Origin: Minisyncoccota bacterium
GTDB taxonomy: Bacteria > Patescibacteriota > Minisyncoccia > Phycocordibacterales > UBA5272
Direction: 5' to 3'
Assembly: GCA_018061825.1 (NCBI GenBank)
Contig: JAGOTK010000001.1
Location: 57,800-109,242 of the forward strand
Length of the DNA stretch: 51,443 bases
In this document: piece by piece, positions 43,103 through 50,679 of the stretch
Layout of the letters: every line of letters begins with the position of its first letter
Position numbering within the stretch: position 1 is the first letter of the stretch
Translations under genes and position numbers: made by a program
The notes under the pieces: generated by a model
Told to the model about the DNA's origin: nothing
The model's database searches: none
The model's input: the letters and a program-made list of their open reading frames with translations, nothing else

Positions 43103-44203
43103 TTATTTTAAAGCTAAAATGCCAGGTAATTTTCCATCATTTACAAGAAAATCAAGCATCGCTCCTCCTCCAGTTGATATAAATATGTTTTTACCTGATT
43201 TCATCTTCAATTTTTTTGTCAAAACTAATGTGTCTCCACCACCTATCACTATATTTATAGTGCTTTTTGATAAGTCTTTTAATAAAGATGTGGTACTTTC
43301 TACAAAACCTTTCTCATAAATACCAAGCGGTCCATTCATGATTATATTTTTAGAATCTTTTATATTATTTTTTAATAGAGCTAGACTAGCAGGTCCTATA
43401 TCTGAGATAACATTCTTTTCTTTGATATTTTGTAAAGTTTCAACCTTCTTGTCTTCTAATAGTATGTCTATAGGTAATAAAAGATTTCCTTTTTCTATTT
43501 CCTTTTTTAGATAACTTTTCAATTTAAGATTTAATTTAAAGTCTTTTTCTATAAATGAGCTACCAATATTTATACCTAATATATCTTTAAATATTTGATT
43601 TGCTATACCACCTCCTACAAATACTTTAGCTTCTTTTTTTAAGAATTTTTCTATTAAAGGAAGTTTTGTAGAGATTTTTGCTCCAGAAAGTATGAGTAAT
43701 GTCTTATTTTTCTTGTTATTTGATAAAGTTAAAGACTTGTTTAGATTTTTGATCTCTAATTTGGCTAATTCTCCTATAGATATTTTCTTTCCAGCTTTTT
43801 TAAAAAGCTTAGGCACTCCTACGATAGAAGCGTGAGATCTGTGCATACTAGCAAAAGCATCATCTATATACTCATCACCCATGTCTGCAAAATATTTTGA
43901 AGTAAGATTGAATTCTTTACTATTTACTTTGTCAGTCTCCCCTTTTTGCCATCTTGTATTTTCTAAGATGGTTATGTTTTTATTTTCCTCTTTACTTAAT
44001 TTTCTTCTTATGTATTTTTCTACTATTTCTAAAGAGTCTTCCTTACTTCCTTTTCCTAAATGTGACAATATTGTCACATTATTTTTCTTGGAAAGCCTTT
44101 TTATTTCTTCTAATACAGCATCTATTCTCTCGGTTTCTACTATTTTATTTTTCTCTCTATCTATTGGAACATTTAAATCTAGCCTTAAAAGTGTTTTTTT
44201 CAT
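43103..44203 (-). CDS. pgk: Phosphoglycerate kinase
   Basis: This 366-residue glycolytic enzyme makes ATP from 1,3-bisphosphoglycerate. It shows RLDLNVPI with RIDAVLEEIKRL, ILSHLGKGSKED (family SHLGRP), the substrate Arg in ENTRW, DDAFASMHRSHAS, SGAKISTKLPLIEKF, the ATP-site NGPLGIYEKGF, VIGGGDT and the C-terminal ISTGGGAMLDFLVNDGKLPG. It is slightly short for the family (about 390) because of small loop deletions. The promoter is TGCTAGAAT at 44227-44235 (minus). It diverges from the export operon. Confidence 0.95.
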   Translation of the reverse strand: MKKTLLRLDLNVPIDREKNKIVETERIDAVLEEIKRLSKKNNVTILSHLGKGSKEDSLEIVEKYIRRKLSKEENKNITILENTRWQKGETDKVNSKEFNLTSKYFADMGDEYIDDAFASMHRSHASIVGVPKLFKKAGKKISIGELAKLEIKNLNKSLTLSNNKKNKTLLILSGAKISTKLPLIEKFLKKEAKVFVGGGIANQIFKDILGINIGSSFIEKDFKLNLKLKSYLKKEIEKGNLLLPIDILLEDKKVETLQNIKEKNVISDIGPASLALLKNNIKDSKNIIMNGPLGIYEKGFVESTTSLLKDLSKSTINIVIGGGDTLVLTKKLKMKSGKNIFISTGGGAMLDFLVNDGKLPGILALK

Positions 44204-44226
44204 ATATTAAATTATTTTATGAATAA

Positions 44227-44235
44227 ATTCTAGCA
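44227..44235 (-). promoter_or_regulatory. Extended -10 promoter of pgk
   Basis: The minus strand reads TGCTAGAAT preceded by TA, 23 nt before the ATG at 44203. It is the same hexamer as that of the candidate RNA at 5237-5242. Confidence 0.45.
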
Positions 44236-44266
44236 TATTTTTTCTAAAATATTTTTATTAGATTAT

Positions 44267-44301
44267 ATTTTTATAAAATGATACAATCATTTTATAAAAA
44301 T
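44267..44301. promoter_or_regulatory. 35-bp perfect palindrome upstream of the export operon
   Basis: ATTTTTATAAAATGAT (44267-44282) and its exact reverse complement (44286-44301) flank ACA. The possible -10 TACAAT (44282-44287) of the export operon sits at the centre, 24 nt before the ATG at 44312. A terminator is unlikely, since the genes on either side diverge. A repressor operator is the likely meaning. Confidence 0.55.
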
Positions 44302-44311
44302 AATTAAATAC

Positions 44312-45970
44312 ATGAATATAAAATCAGTAAAAGAAAAAATATTTAATTTTATTAAAAATAATAAAATTAAATCAGTATTTTTAATCCTATTTATCATAAT
44401 AGTAATATATTTTATCTTAAATAAAGAAGCGAAAAATATTTTAGTTGGAAAATTAGAGACTGGAAATATAGATGAAATAGTCACAGTGTCTGGACAAGTA
44501 GAGTCAAGTGAAGATTCTTCTTTAGCTTTTGAAAAAATAGGTAAAATAAATGCTGTAAATGTAAAAGTCGGAGATAAAGTATATGTTGGTCAAAATTTAG
44601 CATCAATTGATAGCTCAAATGAGTATGCAGCGACTTTGTCAGCAAATGCAAATGTGTCTATAGCCGAAGCCAATCTAAATGATGCCTTAAAAGGCCCAAG
44701 TGATTTTGATATCAAAGTAAAAGAGGATGCATTGTATTCTGCTAAAAATAATTTAGATAATGCAAATAATTCTGTAAATGATACTGTGAGATCTGTTAAT
44801 AGTAGTCTTTCAGATGTTGTTCAAAATAAATTAGGAAATTTATTTTCAAACTCTTCTGGCTATTTTAAATTAAATTATAATTCTTGCTCTCAAGCATTAT
44901 CTTCAAAAATAGAAACTTCAAGAGGAAATATTGAAAATAATTTAAAAGAATTATCAAATCTCTCTTTAAATTTTTCTTTAACTGGAGATTCTGATATAGA
45001 CACAAAAAATGTAGATAATATCGCTTCTTTAGTATCTGTATACACAAAAAATGTATCCAATTTATTAAATGATTTAAATACTTTATTCACAGATAGTTGC
45101 TCGTTAGCAGATGGTAGTCTAGATTCACAAAGATTGATAATATCTACTTCTATAGCTTCAATTTCTAATACTAGCAATAGTATAAACAGTATAAAGTCAC
45201 AAATATTATCTTACAGAAATGCTTATTCAGCAGCAAAATATTCACTTGAACAAGTAAAATCTGGATCTTCAGAAGATAGAATAAAGTCATTGAGAGCTTC
45301 TCTCGATTCAGCAAAGGCTGGACTCGTATTAGCTAATGCAAACTATAAAAAAGATTTTATAGTTGCTCCATTTAATGGAATAGTAAAAGAAGTTAGTCTA
45401 AATCTGGGTGAAATATCATCATCAAATTCTCCAGCAATAAAAATAATGAGTGATAGCAATTATCAAATAAAAGCAAAGCTGACAGAGATAGATATTGTCA
45501 AAGTAAAAGTCGGAGATAAAGTAAAAATCAATTTAGACACTTATGGTGACGGGGTCGTGTTTGAAGGGGTAGTATCAGAAGTCTATCCTGCTGCTATAAA
45601 TGAAGGAGGAGTATCTACATATTATATAAAAATCTCTTTTGTAAATAAAGATGAAAGAATAAGATCTGGTATGAATGCTACAGCAGAGATAGTCACAGAT
45701 AGAAAAGAAAATACAAATTATATTTCAAATAAATTTGTCTTAATAAAAAAAGGAGAAGCTTTTGTAAAAGTTGTTAAAGATTTAGACAAATTAAATAACA
45801 CTTCTACTGATGATAATGATTCAAATATAGAAGTCAAAAATATAACTATAGGTATCAGAGGTCGTAATGGGGAAATAGAAATTCTTTCTGGGTTGAGTAA
45901 AGAAGATAGCCTTTTTCCTATTGGGACAGAAGTGTTAACAGAAGAAAATAATTCCCCTACTAAAAAATAA
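44312..45970 (+). CDS. Membrane fusion (adaptor) protein of an ABC exporter, HlyD/MacA-like
   Basis: This 552-residue protein has a basic N-terminus and one span at about 22-40 (SVFLILFIIIVIYFIL). The first lipoyl half follows (GQVESSEDSSLAFEKIGKIN ... VKVGDKVYVGQNLASID), then a long helical hairpin at about 115-345. The second lipoyl half is VAPFNGIVKEVSLNLGE and a beta-barrel domain follows (AKLTEIDIVKVKVGDKVKI). It is longer than typical MacA because of an extended Asn/Ser-rich hairpin. It forms an operon with the permease (3 nt) and ATPase (4 nt). Confidence 0.9.
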   Translation: MNIKSVKEKIFNFIKNNKIKSVFLILFIIIVIYFILNKEAKNILVGKLETGNIDEIVTVSGQVESSEDSSLAFEKIGKINAVNVKVGDKVYVGQNLASIDSSNEYAATLSANANVSIAEANLNDALKGPSDFDIKVKEDALYSAKNNLDNANNSVNDTVRSVNSSLSDVVQNKLGNLFSNSSGYFKLNYNSCSQALSSKIETSRGNIENNLKELSNLSLNFSLTGDSDIDTKNVDNIASLVSVYTKNVSNLLNDLNTLFTDSCSLADGSLDSQRLIISTSIASISNTSNSINSIKSQILSYRNAYSAAKYSLEQVKSGSSEDRIKSLRASLDSAKAGLVLANANYKKDFIVAPFNGIVKEVSLNLGEISSSNSPAIKIMSDSNYQIKAKLTEIDIVKVKVGDKVKINLDTYGDGVVFEGVVSEVYPAAINEGGVSTYYIKISFVNKDERIRSGMNATAEIVTDRKENTNYISNKFVLIKKGEAFVKVVKDLDKLNNTSTDDNDSNIEVKNITIGIRGRNGEIEILSGLSKEDSLFPIGTEVLTEENNSPTKK

Positions 45971-45973
45971 GAT

Positions 45974-47245
45974 ATGTTTAGAAAAAAAACTTATACATTT
46001 TGGAACTCTATAAGAGTTGGTACTTTTTTAGCTATTTCTGCTATCAAGAGAAGCAACAAATGGATGACTTCACTCATAATATTTATTATGGTGATAACAT
46101 TTTTGAATCTGGTAGTGGTCTCAGGAGTGATGAGTGGTCTTATTGAAGGATCTATAAAGACTTTCAGAGAAAAATCTCTTGGAGATGTCATCATTTCTCC
46201 ACTTGATAATAAAAAGTATGTCTTAAACTCAGATGATATTATAAATATTCTTAAAAATGATACTAGAATAAAAGATTATTCATATAGATATGAAGCAAAC
46301 GGTACAGTAGAGGCAAATTGGCAAACTTTGTCATCAAATGATATTGCAAATAAAAGAAATGTAGGATTTACTGGGATTGATCCTGATAGAGAAGAAGGTA
46401 CAACAAATCTATCTGCTAATATCAAAGAAGGAGAATTTTTAACAAAAGAAGACGCTTCAAAATATGTATTACTTGGAAAAGATATAGTACAGAAATATTC
46501 TGTAGTGTCAGATGTAGATCCTACATTGCTTCGTGATACTGAGCCTGGAGCAAAAGTTAAAATAAAAATAGGATCAAGTACAAATGAATATATAGTAAAA
46601 GGTATCATTGTAGTTAAAAATCAAGATGTTGGAGCAAAAGTTTTTATGGTCGACTCAGAGCTTCGCAAGCTTTCAAATCTTCTTCCACAAAATATCTCAA
46701 ACATAGCAATAAGATTAAACACAGGGATAGAGCCAAAAGAAATAAAAGCTATTTTTTACGCAAATGGATTTCAAGATTATGCAAAGATACAAACTTTTGA
46801 AGAAGCTACTCCTGCTTTTGTTATTCAAATGAAAGATTTGTTTGGTCTTCTTGGTACAATGTTTGGATCTATTGGAATATTTGTAGCTGCAATCACTCTT
46901 TTTATAGTAATTTTTATAAATGCTATAACAAGAAGAAAGCAAATTGGAATATTAAAAGGTATAGGTATAAGTAGCTTTGCTATTGAATTTTCTTATATAT
47001 TTCAAGCAGTTTTGTATTCTTTAGTGGGTTGTGCAATAGGAAGTTTTTTTGCATTTCTTATTATCAAGCCATATTTCGACGCCAATCCTATAGACTTCCC
47101 CTTTTCTGATGGTATTATGGTTATTGATTTTTATACAACTATTATAAGAATAACCTATCTCACTGTTATCTCTATGCTAGCAGGATATATACCAGCAAGA
47201 ATGATAGTAAAAAGAAATACTTTAGATGCAATTTTAGGAAGATAA
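45974..47245 (+). CDS. ABC exporter permease, MacB/FtsX-like
   Basis: This 423-residue protein has one N-terminal span (about 32-58, SLIIFIMVITFLNLVVVSG), a large extracytoplasmic MacB_PCD-like domain (about 60-285) and three C-terminal spans (about 288-320, 335-365, 385-405). The stretch ITRRKQIGILKGIGIS is the family's coupling region. It is the middle gene of the export operon. The substrate is unknown; lipoprotein release is less likely than peptide or drug export in an organism without an evident outer membrane, but this is not proven. Confidence 0.92.
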   Translation: MFRKKTYTFWNSIRVGTFLAISAIKRSNKWMTSLIIFIMVITFLNLVVVSGVMSGLIEGSIKTFREKSLGDVIISPLDNKKYVLNSDDIINILKNDTRIKDYSYRYEANGTVEANWQTLSSNDIANKRNVGFTGIDPDREEGTTNLSANIKEGEFLTKEDASKYVLLGKDIVQKYSVVSDVDPTLLRDTEPGAKVKIKIGSSTNEYIVKGIIVVKNQDVGAKVFMVDSELRKLSNLLPQNISNIAIRLNTGIEPKEIKAIFYANGFQDYAKIQTFEEATPAFVIQMKDLFGLLGTMFGSIGIFVAAITLFIVIFINAITRRKQIGILKGIGISSFAIEFSYIFQAVLYSLVGCAIGSFFAFLIIKPYFDANPIDFPFSDGIMVIDFYTTIIRITYLTVISMLAGYIPARMIVKRNTLDAILGR

Positions 47246-47249
47246 AAAT

Positions 47250-47930
47250 ATGAAAGATAAAAAAATAATTATAGCTAAAAATTTAATAAAAAGATTTAAA
47301 GATGGAGATAAGATCACAGAAGTGTTGAAATCTATAAGTCTTGAAATAGTAGATGGTGAATTTGTCGCTATCATGGGTAGATCTGGCGCTGGTAAAAGTA
47401 CTACTTTGTATCAACTTTCTTTACTTGATGAGCCAACAGAAGGAGAGATAATCTTAGATGGGATAGATACTCATAATATGTCTCAAGATGACAGGACAGA
47501 ATTCAGATTAAATAATCTCGGGTATGTATTTCAAGATTATTCATTGATGACAGATTTAAATGCTGTAGAAAATGTAGCTTTACCTTTACTTATGCAAGGT
47601 ATCGAGACTAGTCTAGCTTTTGAAAAAGCTAGACAGTCATTAGGGTCTGTAGGTCTGTCAGATAAATTGGAAAATATCCCAGCAAAGCTATCAGGAGGAG
47701 AGCAACAAAGAGTATCAATAGCAAGAGCGATAGTACATAATCCAAAAATTCTTTTTGCAGATGAGCCTACAGCTAATCTTGATCATACAAATTCAAATAT
47801 TATAATAGATATTTTCAAAAAATTAAATAAAGAAAAAGGTCTGACTATAGTGATGGTCACTCATGAAAATGAATATATGAATACTGTAGATAGAGTTATA
47901 CAATTAGAAGATGGAAAAATATTAAATTAA
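47250..47930 (+). CDS. ABC exporter ATPase, MacB/LolD-like
   Basis: This 226-residue cytoplasmic nucleotide-binding subunit has Walker A GRSGAGKSTT near 42 and the Q-loop in YVFQDYSLM. The signature LSGGEQQRVSIARA, Walker B ILFADEPTANLD and the switch His in VMVTHENEYM complete the set. All ATPase motifs are intact. It starts 4 nt after the permease, ending the operon, and is followed by a terminator. Confidence 0.96.
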   Translation: MKDKKIIIAKNLIKRFKDGDKITEVLKSISLEIVDGEFVAIMGRSGAGKSTTLYQLSLLDEPTEGEIILDGIDTHNMSQDDRTEFRLNNLGYVFQDYSLMTDLNAVENVALPLLMQGIETSLAFEKARQSLGSVGLSDKLENIPAKLSGGEQQRVSIARAIVHNPKILFADEPTANLDHTNSNIIIDIFKKLNKEKGLTIVMVTHENEYMNTVDRVIQLEDGKILN

Positions 47931-47967
47931 AAAATATCTCAACTTTAAAAGTTGGGATATTTTTTTG
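47931..47967 (+). terminator. Terminator of the ABC export operon
   Basis: An imperfect 15-bp stem (left arm from 47931, right arm to about 47964, one G-U pair) with a 3-nt loop runs into a T-rich tract. It overlaps the -35 of the nusA promoter. Confidence 0.75.
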
Positions 47968-47993
47968 ACTTTTTTATTTTTATTTGATAATAT
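47965..47993 (+). promoter_or_regulatory. nusA promoter
   Basis: TTGACT (47965-47970), a 17-nt spacer and TAATAT (47988-47993) form a promoter that would start near 48000. TATAAT at 47991-47996 is an alternative -10. Confidence 0.5.
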
Positions 47994-48026
47994 AATAATA
48001 TTATTAGATAAGTTTGAATTTGAAGG

Positions 48027-48050
48027 TCGAGCAGAAGTGCTCGAATTTTT
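48027..48050 (+). terminator. Terminator-like hairpin in the nusA leader
   Basis: A perfect 7-bp stem TCGAGCA-GAAG-TGCTCGA (48027-48044) is followed by ATTTTTT. It lies about 25 nt after the predicted start site and 25 nt before the nusA ATG. The previous operon already has a terminator, so this one may act as an attenuator. Confidence 0.55.
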
Positions 48051-48075
48051 TATTAAAAAATTTTAAAATAAATTT

Positions 48076-49374
48076 ATGTTAGATGTAAAAGCTTTAAACA
48101 TTGCACTTGCTACAATAGAGCAAGAAAAGAAAATCTCTAGAGAGAGAATAATTGACGCTGTAGAAAAATCTCTAGCAGCAGCTTATCAGAAAGAATACGG
48201 AAAAAAAGGACAACTTATAAGATGTGTCATAAATTTTGATACAGGAGAAACTGCTTTTGAGCAGGTCAAAATCGTAGCAGATGAATCCACTGTTCGTATG
48301 ATCACAGAAGAAGAAGAAAATGAAGAATCAAAAGAAGATTTTAACGAATCAGAAATTGTATTACCAAGATACAATGAAGAAAAACATATTTTGATTTCAA
48401 CAGCAAAGCTCTTGAAAAAGAATGCTGAGCTTGGAGAAGAAATTTTGTTTTCTTTAGAAAATAAAATAGATTTTGGAAGAATTGCTGCACAGACTGCAAA
48501 ACAAGTAATAGTACAAAAGATACGCGAGGCAGAAAATGAATCTATCTCAAGTGAATTTGGAGATAAAGAAGGCAGTGTAGTCTCAGGAATAGTACAAAGA
48601 ATGGAAAGAGGAAATGTATTTATTGATCTTGGAAGAACAACAGCGATACTTTCTTTTGAAGAACAGATTCATGGAGAAAAATTTCATGCAGGACAAAGAG
48701 TGAAAGCTTATTTGTTTTCTATGGAAGAAGGAGTGAGAGGTCTTTCAGTTCGCTTATCTAGATCACATCCTAAGTTTTTGATTGAGTTATTTAAAATAGA
48801 ATCTTCTGAAATTGCAGAAGGTATTGTCGAGATAGTGTCAGTAGCAAGAGAGCCAGGAAGTAGAAGTAAAATAGCAGTAAAAAGTAATGACGACAGAGTA
48901 GATCCTATCGGAGCTTGTGTTGGTCAAAGAGGTGTAAGAGTAAATGCAATATCTTCTGAGCTTGGAGGAGAAAAATTGGATATTATAGAATGGGGTGACG
49001 ATATAAGAAAAAATATATCAGCATCACTTTCACCTGCAAAAGTAATTGATATAGAAATAAATGAAGAAGAAAAGAAAGCAAAAGTAAAAGTCAGTATGGA
49101 AGAGCAATCTCTTGCCATTGGAAGAGGAGGACAAAATGTACGTCTAGCTGCAAAATTAACAGGTTGGAAAATAGATGTAGTAGCAGAGACAGGAGACTTG
49201 ATAGTAGAGGCAGACAATGATGGATTGCTAGATGCTGATGTGCTCGAAGATATGCCACTTGCAAAAGCAGAATCAATACAAGAAGAAATAGATGAAGTAT
49301 TATCTGAAAACGAGAATAAAAAAATTGAAGATGTTGTACATACAGCAGAAGGTCAAAAAATTATAGAAGAATAA
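48076..49374 (+). CDS. nusA: Transcription termination/antitermination factor NusA
   Basis: This 432-residue protein binds RNA polymerase and nascent RNA. It has an N-terminal polymerase-binding domain (IEQEKKISRERIIDAVEKSL) and an S1 domain from about 165 (GSVVSGIVQRMERGNVFIDLG). Two KH domains follow, including SRSKIAVKSNDDRVDPIGAC with VGQRGVRVNAISSEL, and SLAIGRGGQNVRLAAKLTGW. A short acidic tail follows without the C-terminal repeats of E. coli NusA. An acidic insertion lies at about 78-95. Confidence 0.95.
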   Translation: MLDVKALNIALATIEQEKKISRERIIDAVEKSLAAAYQKEYGKKGQLIRCVINFDTGETAFEQVKIVADESTVRMITEEEENEESKEDFNESEIVLPRYNEEKHILISTAKLLKKNAELGEEILFSLENKIDFGRIAAQTAKQVIVQKIREAENESISSEFGDKEGSVVSGIVQRMERGNVFIDLGRTTAILSFEEQIHGEKFHAGQRVKAYLFSMEEGVRGLSVRLSRSHPKFLIELFKIESSEIAEGIVEIVSVAREPGSRSKIAVKSNDDRVDPIGACVGQRGVRVNAISSELGGEKLDIIEWGDDIRKNISASLSPAKVIDIEINEEEKKAKVKVSMEEQSLAIGRGGQNVRLAAKLTGWKIDVVAETGDLIVEADNDGLLDADVLEDMPLAKAESIQEEIDEVLSENENKKIEDVVHTAEGQKIIEE

Positions 49375-49459
49375 AAAACCCCATCCCGAAAATTTATTAA
49401 AATTTTCTTCCCCTCTCTAAATTTATGGAGGGGCTAGATAAGGATTATAAAATAAAATT
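49375..49459. other. nusA-tig spacer with C/G-rich stems
   Basis: The spacer contains an AT-rich inverted repeat (GAAAATTT/AAATTTTC around 49388-49407) and a GC stem CCCCTC/GAGGGG (49410-49415 with 49428-49433), unusual for this AT-rich DNA. No T-run follows the GC stem, so a simple terminator is not supported. Confidence 0.35.
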
Positions 49460-50608
49460 ATGAAAGCAATATTTGAAAAATTAGAAAAGAGTGAAGCAAA
49501 AGTCTTGGTCTCCTTATCAAAAGATGAATTTGATAAATATCATGATCAAGCTTTAAAAAGTGTACAAGAAGTAGTGGTCGTAGATGGATTTAGAAAAGGA
49601 AATGCTCCAGAAAATATGATTATAGAAAAATATGGAGAAATGATTGTCTTAGAAGAAATGGCACATATAGCAATAAGTAAGACTTTCTACGAGACAGTGA
49701 TAAATGAAAATAAGGACAAAAAAGAAGAAGATAAGATCATTCCTATATCAGAGCCAAAAATATCTATAACTAAAATTGGAAAAGATTCAGACTTTGAATA
49801 CTCTGCCCTATTTCCAATCCTTCCAGAAGTAAAAATAGGAGATTATAAAAAGTTTGCAAAGGAGGAAAAATTAAAAACAGAAGAATCATTTTTAGAAGAA
49901 TTAAAAAAGATAAATACTAATGCCAAAGCTTCAGAAATTTTTGATATTCAAGATCAAGAAATTGCTGATGTCATGGAAAATTTGAGAAAAGCAAGAAATG
50001 TAGGAGCTCATGTGCATGATGATGGAGTAGTACACGAGCATTCTCATTCTGAAGAAAATCTAGATATAGAAAATAAATTAGAAGAATCTACATTGCCAGA
50101 ATTGAATGATGAATTTGCTCAAAGCTTTGGAGATAGCTTTAAAACTTTGCAAGATCTAAAAGATAAAATAAAAGAAAATCTAACTTTAGAAAAGAAGGCA
50201 AAAATAATAGACAAAGAAAGAAATAATATTTTAGAAAGACTTGTAAAAGAATCAAAAGCAAATCTCCCAGAAGTTTTAATCCTAGATGAGCTATCAAGAA
50301 TGAAATCTCAAATGACTGCTGATGTAGAAAAATTTGGAGGTAAATGGGAAGAGTATCTAATTCAAATAAAAAAGACAGAAGAAGATTTACAAAAAGATTG
50401 GAGAGATACTGCAGAAAAAAGAGTGCTCTCTCAATTAATTTTAAATGAAATTTCAAAGAAAGAAAAAATAGAAGTCAATAAAGAAGAAGTCGATGTCGAA
50501 TCTTTGAGAATCTTGACTGAGATGCCAGAAGCAAATGAAAATCATGTAAATAGCTATGTTCATCAAATGCTACTTAATGATAAAGTGATGAAATTTTTGA
50601 CAGATTAA
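49460..50608 (+). CDS. tig: Trigger factor, apparently without the PPIase domain
   Basis: This 382-residue protein is the ribosome-bound chaperone for nascent chains. The N-terminal domain includes the ribosome-docking signature DGFRKGNAPENM, and EYSALFPILPEVKIGDYK closes it. A typical trigger factor then has an FKBP-type PPIase domain of about 85-100 residues. Here a charged helix leads to a short His-rich loop (GAHVHDDGVVHEHSHSEE, about 193-210), followed directly by LPELNDEFAQSFG, the start of the C-terminal chaperone arm. The deletion looks in-frame and the rest is intact. It is preceded by an 85-bp spacer and followed by a terminator. Confidence 0.9.
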   Translation: MKAIFEKLEKSEAKVLVSLSKDEFDKYHDQALKSVQEVVVVDGFRKGNAPENMIIEKYGEMIVLEEMAHIAISKTFYETVINENKDKKEEDKIIPISEPKISITKIGKDSDFEYSALFPILPEVKIGDYKKFAKEEKLKTEESFLEELKKINTNAKASEIFDIQDQEIADVMENLRKARNVGAHVHDDGVVHEHSHSEENLDIENKLEESTLPELNDEFAQSFGDSFKTLQDLKDKIKENLTLEKKAKIIDKERNNILERLVKESKANLPEVLILDELSRMKSQMTADVEKFGGKWEEYLIQIKKTEEDLQKDWRDTAEKRVLSQLILNEISKKEKIEVNKEEVDVESLRILTEMPEANENHVNSYVHQMLLNDKVMKFLTD

Positions 50609-50630
50609 AATTTTATAATAGATTTTAAAA

Positions 50631-50667
50631 TAAAACACTCTACAATTTTATGTAGAGTGTTTTATTT
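50631..50667. terminator. Bidirectional terminator between tig and the S74 protein gene
   Basis: A 14-bp perfect stem (50631-50644 with 50651-50664; CACTCTACA core) has a 6-nt loop and A/T-rich flanks on both sides. Confidence 0.87.
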
Positions 50668-50679
50668 TGTTTATAAAAT

